DNA from: Rhizobium sp. BK418
GTDB lineage: Bacteria; Pseudomonadota; Alphaproteobacteria; Rhizobiales; Rhizobiaceae
Length of the DNA: 64,000 nt
Direction: 5' to 3'
NCBI RefSeq assembly: GCF_004341105.1
Contig: NZ_SLZK01000001.1
Coordinates: 682,001-746,000, forward strand
Shown: in pieces, positions 38,751-46,973 of the stretch
Layout of the letters: every line of letters begins with the position of its first letter
Position numbering within the stretch: the first letter of the stretch is position 1
Made by a program: the position numbers and the translations under genes
Notes under the pieces: model-generated
What the model saw: only the letters and a program-made list of their open reading frames with translations
Database searches by the model: none
Told to the model about the DNA's origin: nothing

Positions 38751-39334
38751 CACACTTCGCCGCCGACCCAGGTGACCGTCTCGGTCAGCTCGGGGCGTGG
38801 ACGCTCGACGGGCGGGAACGTGCTGGAGCCGATATGGATGAAGCCGGCAACCTTCTCACCCGGCTGGACGCCGAGCAGCGGATAGGCGCGCTCGTCATAG
38901 GCAAACCATTCCGTCAGCCAGTTGGCGACATAGCCATGCGCATTGGCAGCCAGGATGACGTTGAGGCAGAGCGCGCCAGCCGACATGATCTGCTCCCATT
39001 CGGGGATCTTGATATGCGGGCCGGCCTTGCTGACGATGCCGACGACGACGGGCGCACGGGTAAAGCGGGTGCGCTCCACCTGGATCATTTCCTCGGAAAG
39101 GTCTGGCTTGGCTTCGAGTGCGAGCTTCAGCAGCTCTCCGCCGAGCCGTACGCGCTCTTCGCCGCGATAGACGATGAAGCGCCAGGGGGCGAGCTTGCCG
39201 TGATCGGGAACGCGCGAAGCAAGGCGCAGGATTTCTTCGATTTCAGCTCTTTCCGGTCCCGGCTCACACATCTGGAACGCGGGGATGGAGCGGCGCACGG
39301 CGAGATAATCGATCAGCTTGATGTCGGATTTCAT
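38750..39334 (-). CDS. Nitroreductase family protein
   Basis: A 194-residue FMN-dependent oxidoreductase of the nitroreductase superfamily. It opens with [18 protein letters not shown], where the R-R-S motif binds FMN phosphate, then [14 protein letters not shown], typical of the YdjA/NfsB-like single-domain group (H-G-x-L-x-P-W-R), and later [23 protein letters not shown]. The [11 protein letters not shown] near the end is the conserved dimer-interface strand. Possible substrates are nitroaromatics or quinones. It is the upstream partner of the flavin reductase-like gene and divergent from a periplasmic protein gene. Confidence 0.9.
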   Translation of the reverse strand: MKSDIKLIDYLAVRRSIPAFQMCEPGPERAEIEEILRLASRVPDHGKLAPWRFIVYRGEERVRLGGELLKLALEAKPDLSEEMIQVERTRFTRAPVVVGIVSKAGPHIKIPEWEQIMSAGALCLNVILAANAHGYVANWLTEWFAYDERAYPLLGVQPGEKVAGFIHIGSSTFPPVERPRPELTETVTWVGGEV

Positions 39335-39447
39335 ACGGGAGAAACTCTCATTTGTATGCAGAGGGTGGCCATAGGTCTTGAATTTGCCATGGCATTGGTC
39401 TTGAAGTGGACTCTGCGATTTCAGAAGTCAATCGGTTCACGAACAGG

Positions 39448-40557
39448 ATGTTTGGCATTTTGCCTTTTGCACGGATCGGCCTTGCTATTGCGCTTCTCAT
39501 GCTGACGCCGTTTGGCGCTGCTGCTCAGGATGCATTCAAGGAATTCAAGCAGCTTGAATCGACGCCGAAAATGCCGAAGCTCAACGCGTTCATCGCGCCG
39601 GGTTCGACACAGGAAGGTGTCCGCCTCCGCGACGTTTCGTTGGAAGCCAAGCTCACGGCCGATGGTGCGCCTGTCGAGGACGGGCTTACCTGGTATGTAT
39701 TCAGCCCAGTCGCCGGAACCGATGGCAAGCTGCCGCTTATCGCCAGCTCCAAGGGCGGCTCGGCAGCCTTCCAGCTCGCTGCCGGCGATTATTTCGTCAA
39801 CGTCTCCTTCGGCCGCGCCGGCGTGACGAAGAAGCTGACGGTGCCGGATGATGGCCGGGTCGACAAGCAGGTGATGGTGCTCGATGCCGGTGGCCTGCTG
39901 CTCAATGCGGTTTCCGGTTCCGATGTCCGCATTCGCCCGGATCAGCTGAGCTTCTCGATCTATTCTGCCGAGGTGCGTGACGACGGCGAGCGCGGCCTCG
40001 TCATGGCCGACGTGCCGCCGAATACCGTGGTTCGCCTCAATGCCGGCACCTACCACATCGTTTCCGAATACGGCAATGTCAACGCCAGCATCCGCGCCGA
40101 TATCCAGGTCGAGGCCGGCAAGCTCACCGAAGCGACCATCCAGCACAGGGCTGCACAGATCAATTTCAAGCTCGTGTCGGAAACGGGCGGCGAAGCGATT
40201 GCCGATACCGCCTGGTCGATCCTGACGGCGGCAGGCGATAGCGTCGGCGAAAGTGTCAGCGCCTTTCCGACCATGGTCCTGTCTGAAGGCGAGTATACGG
40301 CTGTCGCCCGCAACAAGGACAAGATCTACCAGCGTGACTTCACGGTCGCTGCCGGCGTCAATACTGATGTCGAAGTGCTGATGAAGGACCAGCAGGCTCA
40401 GCAGCCGATTGCCCCTGCTGCCACGGCCCTGCCGTCGGGACAGACTGCGGCGGCACCCAAGGGCGTGCCCCAGCCGGGCGGCACCATCCCACCGCAGCAA
40501 TCCCTGCCCTCATACGACGATCTTCAGAACAACAGCGACGGCGACAGCCTCGACTGA
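39448..40557 (+). CDS. Conserved periplasmic protein of unknown function
   Basis: A 369-residue exported protein with a clear signal peptide (ARIGLAIALLMLTPFGAAAQDA). The mature part is beta-rich and seems built from repeated carboxypeptidase-regulatory- or Ig-like modules: three sections end in AAGDYFVNVSFGRAGVTKKL, NAGTYHIVSEYGNVNASI and SEGEYTAVARNKDKIYQRDF, each a G-x-Y-x-V/A strand pattern. The last 60 residues are a disordered Gln/Pro/Ala tail (GVPQPGGTIPPQQSLP). I know rhizobial homologues exist but no function. The start at ATG 39448 has only a weak ribosome-binding site; GTG 39406 is an alternative. Confidence 0.75.
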   Translation: MFGILPFARIGLAIALLMLTPFGAAAQDAFKEFKQLESTPKMPKLNAFIAPGSTQEGVRLRDVSLEAKLTADGAPVEDGLTWYVFSPVAGTDGKLPLIASSKGGSAAFQLAAGDYFVNVSFGRAGVTKKLTVPDDGRVDKQVMVLDAGGLLLNAVSGSDVRIRPDQLSFSIYSAEVRDDGERGLVMADVPPNTVVRLNAGTYHIVSEYGNVNASIRADIQVEAGKLTEATIQHRAAQINFKLVSETGGEAIADTAWSILTAAGDSVGESVSAFPTMVLSEGEYTAVARNKDKIYQRDFTVAAGVNTDVEVLMKDQQAQQPIAPAATALPSGQTAAAPKGVPQPGGTIPPQQSLPSYDDLQNNSDGDSLD

Positions 40558-40583
40558 CACCGCCTCTGCAATATCGGGAAATT

Positions 40584-41423
40584 TCAGCTTGCGCGCTTGA
40601 GGAAGGCCTTCTTCCTCGGCGCCATCGAGAAGACGGCGTCAAAGAGACGGGCGAGCAGATCCTTGCGGTCGCTGCCGCTGCTCAATTCTTCGAAGGACAG
40701 GACCTTGCCGACATGCGCCGTTATCGTCGTGCCGGAAAGGCGGCGGAACTCGCGGATGAGCAGCGACAGGCGCAACGTCATCGAGACGCGGCTGGCAAGA
40801 TGGAAGAGACGACCGTTCTGGCCCTCGAAATAGATCGGCAACACACTGGCACGCGCCGCCTGGATGAGCTTTGCCGGGAACATCTTCCACGGCAGGTCTT
40901 CGGCACGGCCGAAGCCTTTCTTGGCGGTGGCGACACCACCAGCTGGAAAAACGACGATCGTCGTGCCTTCCTTCAGGAGGCGAACCGCCTCGTGCCGGCT
41001 CTTCATGTTCATCGCCATCGCTTCCTTGGTCTCCTCGAAGGAGATCGGTAGCGAGTAAGGCGCCATTTCTGGCACCTTGAGAAGATCGTTATGGATCAGC
41101 ACGCGGAACGGGCGGCCGAGCTGTTCGGCAAGCGCCAGCACCGCAATGCCATCGCCGATGCCGAAAGGATGATTGGCAACGATGACGATCGGCTCGGCCG
41201 GCACCGGCTCCAGCGGCCAATTGCCCTTCACGCTGATCTCGACATCGATGAGGTCGAGCATCTTGCCGAAGACGCGGTCGCTCTTACCGACGATATCAGA
41301 GCGCCAGATGTCATAGAGCCGCACGTAACGGTCACGGCCCGAAAGCCCCTCGATGGAGCGGATGAGCCATCGCTTCAACCGTGGATCCCGTTCGTTCGCG
41401 TAGGAAAGCTCTTTGAAGCGCAC
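40584..41423 (-). CDS. Lysophospholipid acyltransferase family protein
   Basis: A 279-residue acyltransferase of the PlsC-like superfamily. The catalytic motif is VANHPFGIGDG (about residues 82-92), a histidine and aspartate separated by five residues, the spacing of the hemolysin-like subgroup rather than the classical HX4D of PlsC. Further motifs are IHNDLLKVPEMAPY (block II), FPAGGVATAKKGFGRAED (block III, usually F-P-E-G in PlsC but F-P-A-G here) and VLPIYFEGQNGRLF (block IV). No obvious transmembrane anchor. Likely acylates a lysolipid such as lyso-ornithine lipid or lysophosphatidic acid; not resolvable. It starts at GTG 41423 and is the gene downstream of thrS's terminator region in reverse orientation order. 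Confidence 0.85.
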   Translation of the reverse strand: MRFKELSYANERDPRLKRWLIRSIEGLSGRDRYVRLYDIWRSDIVGKSDRVFGKMLDLIDVEISVKGNWPLEPVPAEPIVIVANHPFGIGDGIAVLALAEQLGRPFRVLIHNDLLKVPEMAPYSLPISFEETKEAMAMNMKSRHEAVRLLKEGTTIVVFPAGGVATAKKGFGRAEDLPWKMFPAKLIQAARASVLPIYFEGQNGRLFHLASRVSMTLRLSLLIREFRRLSGTTITAHVGKVLSFEELSSGSDRKDLLARLFDAVFSMAPRKKAFLKRAS

Positions 41424-41491
41424 TGAATGCTTGTCGGGATGAACCCGTCCCTGTTTGTGGCGGCTATATAACGGTTACATGTCGCATTTCT

Positions 41492-41514
41492 GACAGCGCC
41501 CGGCCGGCGCTGTC
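41492..41514. terminator. GC-rich hairpin after thrS
   Basis: GACAGCGCC (41492-41500) pairs with GGCGCTGTC (41506-41514) over a 5-base loop, 19 bases beyond the thrS stop. No U tract follows leftwards, so it may be Rho-assisted or an RNA end-protecting hairpin. Confidence 0.5.
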
Positions 41515-41533
41515 ATTGTTCAGAAGCGATCGA

Positions 41534-43540
41534 TCAGGCAGCTTTCGCCTTCTTTGCCTCGAGCTTGCGACGGATATCGGGCGGTGTTGCCTCCAGGGCA
41601 AGGCTTTCGATCGCCGAATCGAGCGACATCGACGTCTGTTCCTGGCTGCCGAGGCGGCGGATATTGACCGTGCGCTCTTCCGCTTCCTTCTTGCCGCAGA
41701 CGATGATGACGGGAACTTTCGTAACGGAATGTTCGCGGATCTTGTAATTGATCTTCTCGTTGCGGAAGTCGGTCTCGACATGGAGGCCGGCGTCTCGCAG
41801 CGCGTCCGCCACTTCCTGGCCGTAGCTATCAGCTTCGGACGTGATGGTGGCGACGACGACCTGCAGCGGCGAAACCCACAGCGGCAGATGGCCGGCGAAG
41901 TTCTCGATCAGGATGCCGAGGAAGCGCTCCATCGAGCCGCAGATGGCGCGATGGATCATGACAGGCTGCGTCTTCTCGGAATTGCTATCGATATAGAAGG
42001 CACCGAAACGTTCCGGCAGGTTGAAGTCGACCTGCGTCGTGCCACACTGCCATTCGCGGCCGATGGCATCCTTCAGCGTATATTCGAACTTCGGCCCGTA
42101 GAAAGCGCCCTCGCCCGGCAGAATGCCGGTCTTGATACGGCCTTCGGATTGCGCCTCGATCGTCTTCAGCACATCGGTCATGACTGATTCCGCCCGATCC
42201 CAGAGAGCGTCCGTGCCGACGCGCTTGTCCGGACGAGTGGAAAGCTTGACGACGATTTCCTTGAAGCCGAAGTCTTCGTAGACCGACAGGATCAGGTCAT
42301 TGATTTTCAGGCATTCGGCAGCCATCTGCTCGTCGGTGCAGAAGATGTGCGCATCGTCCTGGGTGAAGCCGCGTACGCGCATCAGCCCATGCAGCGCGCC
42401 CGACGGCTCGTAGCGATGCACGAGACCGAATTCGGCGAGACGGATCGGCAACTCGCGATAAGACTTCAGGCCATGCTTGAAGATCTGCACGTGGCCGGGG
42501 CAGTTCATCGGCTTCAGCGCAAATACGCGGTTATCCGCTTCCTTGTCTTCCGGATGCGTCATGGCATGTGCCGATTTCACGGCGAACATGTTTTCCTGAT
42601 ACCAGCCCCAGTGACCGGAGGTTTCCCAGAGTGCGGTGTCGAGCACCTGCGGCGCGTTGACTTCCTGATAGTCGACGGCGAGCCGCCGGCGCATGTAGGC
42701 GACGAGAGTCTGGAAAATACGCCAGCCCTTGCCATGCCAGAACACGACGCCCGGGCCCTCTTCCTGGAAATGGAACAGGTCCATTTCGCGGCCGAGCTTG
42801 CGGTGGTCGCGCTTTTCGGCTTCCGCCAGCATGTGCAGGTAGTTGTCGAGATCGGCCTGATCAGCCCATGCCGTGCCATAGATGCGCGACAGCATGGCGT
42901 TGTTGCTGTCGCCGCGCCAATAGGCGCCGGCAACCTTCATCAGCTTGAAGGCGGTACCGATCTGGCCGGTGGAGGCCATGTGCGGGCCGCGGCAAAGGTC
43001 GAACCATTCGCCCTGATTGTAGATCTTCAGATCCTGCCCTTCGGGAATGGCGTCGACGAGCTCGACCTTGTATTGCTCGCCCTTGGAGGCAAAAACTTCC
43101 TTGGCCTTCTCGCGCGACCAGATCTGCTTGGTGAAGGGAGCATTGCGAGCAATGATCTCCTTCATCTTCTTTTCGATCTTCGGCAGATCGTCCGGCGTGA
43201 AAGGCTCGTTCTTGGCAAAGTCGTAATAGAAGCCGTTCTCGATCACGGGGCCGATCGTCACCTGCGTGCCGGGCCACAGTTCCTGCACGGCTTCGGCCAT
43301 CACGTGTGCGGCGTCATGGCGGATGAGTTCCAGAGCGCGTGGGTCCTTGCGCGTGATGATCTCGATCTTGCCGTCGGTGACGGCATCGGAAAGGTCGCGC
43401 ACGGTGCCGTCGATCGCAATGGCGACGGCACTCTTGGCAAGCGACTTTGAAATGGATTCGGCGACATCCTTGCCGGTCGCGCCAGCCGGGAAGCTGCGGA
43501 CCGAACCATCGGGAAATGTCAGGGAAACGGATTGGGACAT
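41534..43540 (-). CDS. thrS: Threonyl-tRNA synthetase
   Basis: Class II aminoacyl-tRNA synthetase, 668 residues. Domain order is complete: TGS domain (residues 1-65, [15 protein letters not shown]), the editing domain with H-x-x-x-H in [11 protein letters not shown] and the distal DLCRGPHM, then the catalytic core with [14 protein letters not shown] (zinc cysteine), [28 protein letters not shown] (motif 2), [23 protein letters not shown] (motif 3), and the C-terminal anticodon-binding domain starting at [11 protein letters not shown]. The ribosome-binding site AAGGAGA is preceded by a small hairpin (43561-43578, arms CCCGC/GCGGG), which could be a translational control element; no T-box is present. 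Confidence 0.98.
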   Translation of the reverse strand: MSQSVSLTFPDGSVRSFPAGATGKDVAESISKSLAKSAVAIAIDGTVRDLSDAVTDGKIEIITRKDPRALELIRHDAAHVMAEAVQELWPGTQVTIGPVIENGFYYDFAKNEPFTPDDLPKIEKKMKEIIARNAPFTKQIWSREKAKEVFASKGEQYKVELVDAIPEGQDLKIYNQGEWFDLCRGPHMASTGQIGTAFKLMKVAGAYWRGDSNNAMLSRIYGTAWADQADLDNYLHMLAEAEKRDHRKLGREMDLFHFQEEGPGVVFWHGKGWRIFQTLVAYMRRRLAVDYQEVNAPQVLDTALWETSGHWGWYQENMFAVKSAHAMTHPEDKEADNRVFALKPMNCPGHVQIFKHGLKSYRELPIRLAEFGLVHRYEPSGALHGLMRVRGFTQDDAHIFCTDEQMAAECLKINDLILSVYEDFGFKEIVVKLSTRPDKRVGTDALWDRAESVMTDVLKTIEAQSEGRIKTGILPGEGAFYGPKFEYTLKDAIGREWQCGTTQVDFNLPERFGAFYIDSNSEKTQPVMIHRAICGSMERFLGILIENFAGHLPLWVSPLQVVVATITSEADSYGQEVADALRDAGLHVETDFRNEKINYKIREHSVTKVPVIIVCGKKEAEERTVNIRRLGSQEQTSMSLDSAIESLALEATPPDIRRKLEAKKAKAA

Positions 43541-43660
43541 CGAAATTCTCCTTGTCCAGTCCCGCCAACGAATGCGGGTGGTTGAAACGGAAGCGTCATC
43601 CGCTCGGGAATGCGCTGCCGCCTGATACTGATATTTGGTGCCTGAGTAAAGGAAAAGGCG

Positions 43661-44188
43661 CTAGACCACCATTTCGAAAAGCCCGCGCACCGTGTTCCAG
43701 TTGCGCAGCGTGCCGACACCCATGCGTTTGGTGCTAAGTGCTGACAGCAGCTTCGATTGGCTCGGTTTGCCGTGGAAATCAATCCAGAGATCGCAGCCGA
43801 TCAACTCCATCCGCTGCCCTTCGGAAAGAAGCGGCTTCAGCGCTTCGACTTTTTGCGGATCGATCGGCAGTCTGTTGACGCGCACGATCACCTGGTCGCC
43901 CTTGCCGTCCTTGAACGGATTGGCGCTGCATAGGGCCATCCATGTGCATTCGCTGCGCACGATGATATCGACATGCTTGCCGAACTTTTCCTCGAAGGCC
44001 TCCTCGAGGCGTTCTTCGACTTCATGTGGCCGCACCTCATCCGCCTCGAAGACGAGATTGCCGGTCGAGACCAGCGTGCGCGGCTCACGATAGCCGAGTC
44101 CTTCGGCAAGCTTTCGCAGATCCTCCATGATCACGCGACGCTCGGATGTCAGGACAATACTGTGCAGAAGTGCGATAAAGGTGCTCAT
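43661..44188 (-). CDS. DUF1697 domain-containing protein
   Basis: A 175-residue cytosolic protein of the DUF1697 family, small alpha/beta proteins found in soil and Gram-positive bacteria with no assigned activity. Matching features are the start STFIALLHSIVL, MEDLRKLAEGLGYREPRTLVSTGNLVFEA, where the family has the highly conserved Y-I-Q-S-G-N-V-V-F type strand, and FEEKFGKHVDIIVRS. Its start overlaps the stop of the DUF2267 gene by 4 bases (ATGA), so it belongs to the IscU-like-yidD-DUF2267-DUF1697 operon. thrS lies 120 bases downstream. Confidence 0.85.
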   Translation of the reverse strand: MSTFIALLHSIVLTSERRVIMEDLRKLAEGLGYREPRTLVSTGNLVFEADEVRPHEVEERLEEAFEEKFGKHVDIIVRSECTWMALCSANPFKDGKGDQVIVRVNRLPIDPQKVEALKPLLSEGQRMELIGCDLWIDFHGKPSQSKLLSALSTKRMGVGTLRNWNTVRGLFEMVV

Positions 44189-44604
44189 GGCCGCCAGAAT
44201 TCCTCCGCTCCCTCAGGAAGGGTTTTCAGCAGGCGTTCCAGTGCCGCTGCATCAATATGTTTGCGTAGAACCGTTGCCACATCGCGTATCGCGGTATCGG
44301 GAGAAAAGTTGTGGTCACCGCGCAGTGACTGTGCTTCGCGCGTCATGATTTCGCGGTCTTCAAAGGAATGCTTAGTCTCGTCAGGATTCCAGTCGGCGAC
44401 GAAGATTGCACGCAGCACCGGAGGTAATATGTCGGCGAACCGCAGGGCATCGGCAGTATCGAGCCGGCGCCGGAATGTTTGGAAGACACCCTGCGTCATC
44501 GTATAGACGACATTCCGGCTTTCGATCAGCGTGTGCCTTCTGACGTCGTCGAGATAGCGCTCGAAATCTTCGGAGGCACGCCTGTATTCGCCGGGTATCG
44601 TCAT
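44185..44604 (-). CDS. DUF2267 domain-containing protein
   Basis: A 139-residue helical protein. The segment RNVVYTMTQGVFQTFRRRLDTADALRFADILPPVLRAIFVADW (residues about 30-72) is the DUF2267 core: a helix pair with the strongly conserved L-P-P-x-L-R-x-x-F/Y-x-x-x-W. Function of the family is unknown. It starts 5 bases after yidD and overlaps DUF1697 by 4 bases, so translation is coupled across three genes. Confidence 0.82.
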   Translation of the reverse strand: MTIPGEYRRASEDFERYLDDVRRHTLIESRNVVYTMTQGVFQTFRRRLDTADALRFADILPPVLRAIFVADWNPDETKHSFEDREIMTREAQSLRGDHNFSPDTAIRDVATVLRKHIDAAALERLLKTLPEGAEEFWRP

Positions 44605-44609
44605 GGCAC

Positions 44610-45011
44610 CTACCCCGCTTTGCGCCCGAGTGCAAAATAGCGCCAGGGCGTAAACCAGCGGAAGCGCAAGTCGAGACTGTCAGGAACTGGGTCAAGACCG
44701 CTCGTCCCTCCCGGCCAGCAGCGGCCGACGCGAAAGAGCGTCATCCAGCCGCCGGCCCAGAGCCCGTGGCGGGCGATAGCCTCATAGCCATATTCGGAAC
44801 AGGTGGGGATATGCCGGCAGGAGTTGCCGACGAAGCCGGAAAGCGTCAGCTGATAGAGACGAATCAGCCCCATTCCGAAAAGGCGGTCCGGTGTCTTGCG
44901 GAAAGGTCCGCGGTAATTGCGGGAAAATTTCTGCCGCGGCGCTGGACGAGGCTTTGGTGCCGCCGCCCCACCCTCTTCTTCCTCTTCACGCAGCAAGCAG
45001 AATTCGCACAT
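44610..45011 (-). CDS. yidD: Membrane protein insertion efficiency factor YidD
   Basis: YidD assists YidC/Sec-dependent insertion of inner-membrane proteins and associates peripherally with the membrane. The family core LIRLYQLTLSGFVGNSCRHIPTCSEYGYEAIARHG (residues about 50-84) has the paired cysteines of C-R-H-x-P-T-C-S-x-Y, followed by GGWMTLFRVGRCWPGGTSGLDPVP. Compared with the 85-residue E. coli protein this one, at 133 residues, has an extra N-terminus with two cysteines and an acidic run (CEFCLLREEEEEGG) and a C-terminal extension. In many genomes yidD is next to rnpA and yidC; here it lies in an operon 3 bases after an IscU-like scaffold gene. Confidence 0.92.
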   Translation of the reverse strand: MCEFCLLREEEEEGGAAAPKPRPAPRQKFSRNYRGPFRKTPDRLFGMGLIRLYQLTLSGFVGNSCRHIPTCSEYGYEAIARHGLWAGGWMTLFRVGRCWPGGTSGLDPVPDSLDLRFRWFTPWRYFALGRKAG

Positions 45012-45014
45012 GGT

Positions 45015-45461
45015 TCACGCCTCGACGGCTTCGGCGCGGCGAGCCTCGATCTGGCCGATGGCGTCGACGACCGCGTCGAAAGTCAGCATGGTGGAGGCGT
45101 GACGCGCCTTGTAATCACGCACGGGGAGAAGATAGCGCATATCGGCAAATCGTCCATCCGGCCCCTCGCCGTCTGCTTTCAGCATGGCGAGCATATCTTC
45201 GCGCGCCTTGCGCACTTCGCCTGATGTCGCGCCGACGACGTGGCGGGCCATGATCGAGGAGGAGGCCTGGCCGAGCGCGCAAGCCTTCACATCATGTGAA
45301 AAGGCGCTGATCGTATCGCCGTCCATCTTCAGCCAGATGCGTACTTTCGAGCCGCAGAGACGGGAATGTGCCTGTGCGCTCGCATCGGCGTCTTCAAGCG
45401 TTCCAGTCAGCGGAATATTGCCGGCAAATTCGAGAATTTTGCTGTTATAGATATCATCCAT
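45015..45461 (-). CDS. IscU/SufU/NifU-N-like iron-sulfur scaffold homologue lacking the third cysteine
   Basis: A 148-residue protein of the NifU N-terminal-domain family, scaffolds that assemble [2Fe-2S] clusters with three conserved cysteines. C36 (RLCGS) and C61 (KACALGQASSS) occupy the first two positions, but the third, normally in an H/K-C-S/A-x-L stretch before the last helix, is alanine (A122 in RHASTMLTFDA). An aspartate before the first cysteine (HSRLCGSK, usually N-P-x-C-G-D) is also missing. It may bind a cluster with other ligands or have a non-scaffold role. It heads an operon with yidD, DUF2267 and DUF1697. An inverted repeat lies upstream (45502-45559). Confidence 0.82.
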   Translation of the reverse strand: MDDIYNSKILEFAGNIPLTGTLEDADASAQAHSRLCGSKVRIWLKMDGDTISAFSHDVKACALGQASSSIMARHVVGATSGEVRKAREDMLAMLKADGEGPDGRFADMRYLLPVRDYKARHASTMLTFDAVVDAIGQIEARRAEAVEA

Positions 45462-45501
45462 GACGGATTTGGCTCCAAAACGCCTGAAACGACGCTAATT
45501 C

Positions 45502-45559
45502 CTATGTGATTGTCGTGTAAACAAAAAACACACAGTCTCACGACAGAATACTTACATAG
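45502..45559. promoter_or_regulatory. Nested inverted repeat between divergent scaffold operon and folE
   Basis: Outer arms CTATGT (45502-45507) and ACATAG (45554-45559) enclose inner arms TGTCGTG (45511-45517) and CACGACA (45539-45545), with an A/C-rich 21-base centre. It sits 40 bases upstream of the IscU-like start, where a promoter and operator are expected. Whether it acts as DNA site or RNA hairpin is unknown. Confidence 0.4.
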
Positions 45560-45763
45560 CCGGGTCGTCTTCCTATATGTATGTCGTTCGAGGGCCATGA
45601 AAATGCAATGGCCTCTGATGAGATTGATTGGGAAACCGTGCCGGAAGGGTTCGAGGAAGGAGCCTGGAAAGCCCCGGAGCCTGCCAGGTGCAAGAATTCC
45701 CTCTTGGGGTACCAGTGGCTAGTCCGAATACGGTCCGCGTTGCGGGCCAGGAGACCATTGAAT

Positions 45764-46378
45764 ATGGACGCCATCGTCAAGAATTTTCCGCAGACCGCCC
45801 GTGAAACCAATCGCCCCTCCCAGCAGGAGGCAGAGGATGCCGTTCGCGTCCTGCTACGCTGGGCTGGCGACGATCCGGAACGTGAAGGCCTGCTGGATAC
45901 GCCTGCCCGTGTCGCCAAGGCCTATCGCGAGCTCTTTGCCGGTTACGAAATGAGCCCCGAAGATGTGCTCGGCCGGACCTTCGAAGAGGTTGCCGGCTAT
46001 GACGACATGGTGCTGGTGAAGGATATCCCCTTCTTCTCCCATTGCGAACATCACATGGTGCCGATCATCGGCAAGGCGCATGTCGCCTATATGCCTGACG
46101 GTCGTGTTCTCGGCCTTTCCAAGATTGCCCGCGTCGTTGAAATCTATGGTCGCCGCCTGCAGACGCAGGAGACGATGACTTCGCAGATCGCCAAGGCCAT
46201 CGACGAAACGCTGCGTCCGCGCGGCGTCGCCGTCATGATCGAAGCCGAACATATGTGCATGGCCATGCGCGGCGTTCAGAAGCAGGGCTCGACCACATTG
46301 ACGACAACCTTTACAGGAACGTTCAAGAGTGAACCGGCCGATCAAGTCCGATTCATGACAATGGTAAGGGGCCGCTGA
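45764..46378 (+). CDS. folE: GTP cyclohydrolase I
   Basis: Converts GTP to 7,8-dihydroneopterin triphosphate, first step of tetrahydrofolate synthesis; cytosolic homodecamer. Zinc ligands appear as the cysteine and histidine in [11 protein letters not shown] and the second cysteine in [34 protein letters not shown] and [17 protein letters not shown] are further signatures. 204 residues from ATG 45764 is the normal length, with GGAG 11 bases upstream. The frame is open for 61 more codons upstream (to 45581), with acidic, protein-like composition; this may be an extension or remnant. hisI follows after 25 bases, the usual rhizobial order. Confidence 0.95.
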   Translation: MDAIVKNFPQTARETNRPSQQEAEDAVRVLLRWAGDDPEREGLLDTPARVAKAYRELFAGYEMSPEDVLGRTFEEVAGYDDMVLVKDIPFFSHCEHHMVPIIGKAHVAYMPDGRVLGLSKIARVVEIYGRRLQTQETMTSQIAKAIDETLRPRGVAVMIEAEHMCMAMRGVQKQGSTTLTTTFTGTFKSEPADQVRFMTMVRGR

Positions 46379-46403
46379 TACCGGCTCCCTCAGGAAGGCC
46401 GCC

Positions 46404-46856
46404 ATGAGTGAATTGATTTTCAATCAGCCGTCGGAAGACAAATCCGAGCTGGAGGATGCCGGCGATTTTACGCCGCGCTTTGACGATCGCGGCCTGATTA
46501 CGGCTATCGTCACCGATGCCGGCGACGGCGAACTCCTTATGGTCGCCCACATGAATGCGCAGGCTTTGGCGCTCACCATCCAGACCGGCATCGCCCACTA
46601 TTTCAGCCGCTCGCGCGGCAAGATCTGGAAGAAAGGCGAAACCTCCGGCAATCTCCAGACCGTCAAGGAAATCCGTACGGATTGCGATCAGGACGCCATC
46701 TGGCTCAAGGTGGAGGTTGCCGGCCACGACGCCACCTGTCATACCGGCCGCCGCTCCTGCTTCTACCGCACAATTACGCTCGAAGATGGAAAGCCGATGC
46801 TGACCATCATCGATGACGATCTGCACTTCGACCCCAAGGATGTCTACGATAAATAG
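46404..46856 (+). CDS. hisI: Phosphoribosyl-AMP cyclohydrolase
   Basis: Opens the adenine ring of phosphoribosyl-AMP in histidine synthesis. Monofunctional (no HisE fusion), 150 residues. Motifs: [35 protein letters not shown] (substrate-binding), the metal site DCDQDAIW and the zinc cysteines in [12 protein letters not shown]. The N-terminal 25 residues are variable. It follows folE by 25 bases without a terminator, so the two genes are likely cotranscribed although in separate pathways; the patatin gene starts 117 bases later. Confidence 0.97.
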   Translation: MSELIFNQPSEDKSELEDAGDFTPRFDDRGLITAIVTDAGDGELLMVAHMNAQALALTIQTGIAHYFSRSRGKIWKKGETSGNLQTVKEIRTDCDQDAIWLKVEVAGHDATCHTGRRSCFYRTITLEDGKPMLTIIDDDLHFDPKDVYDK

Positions 46857-46973
46857 CCCGAATCCCGGCCGCCTGCCCCTTATTGCGACACAAGTCGCCT
46901 CTATGTACAATTTAGTAAGGGTTCGGGGCGACTAATTAGCAATCCGAGTGTTCTGCCGGGAGGGAGGAACGCC

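Noticed and set aside
43541..43660. T-box riboswitch before thrS
   Set aside because: The leader is only 120 bases, has no T-box sequence or specifier loop, and T-boxes are rare in alphaproteobacteria.
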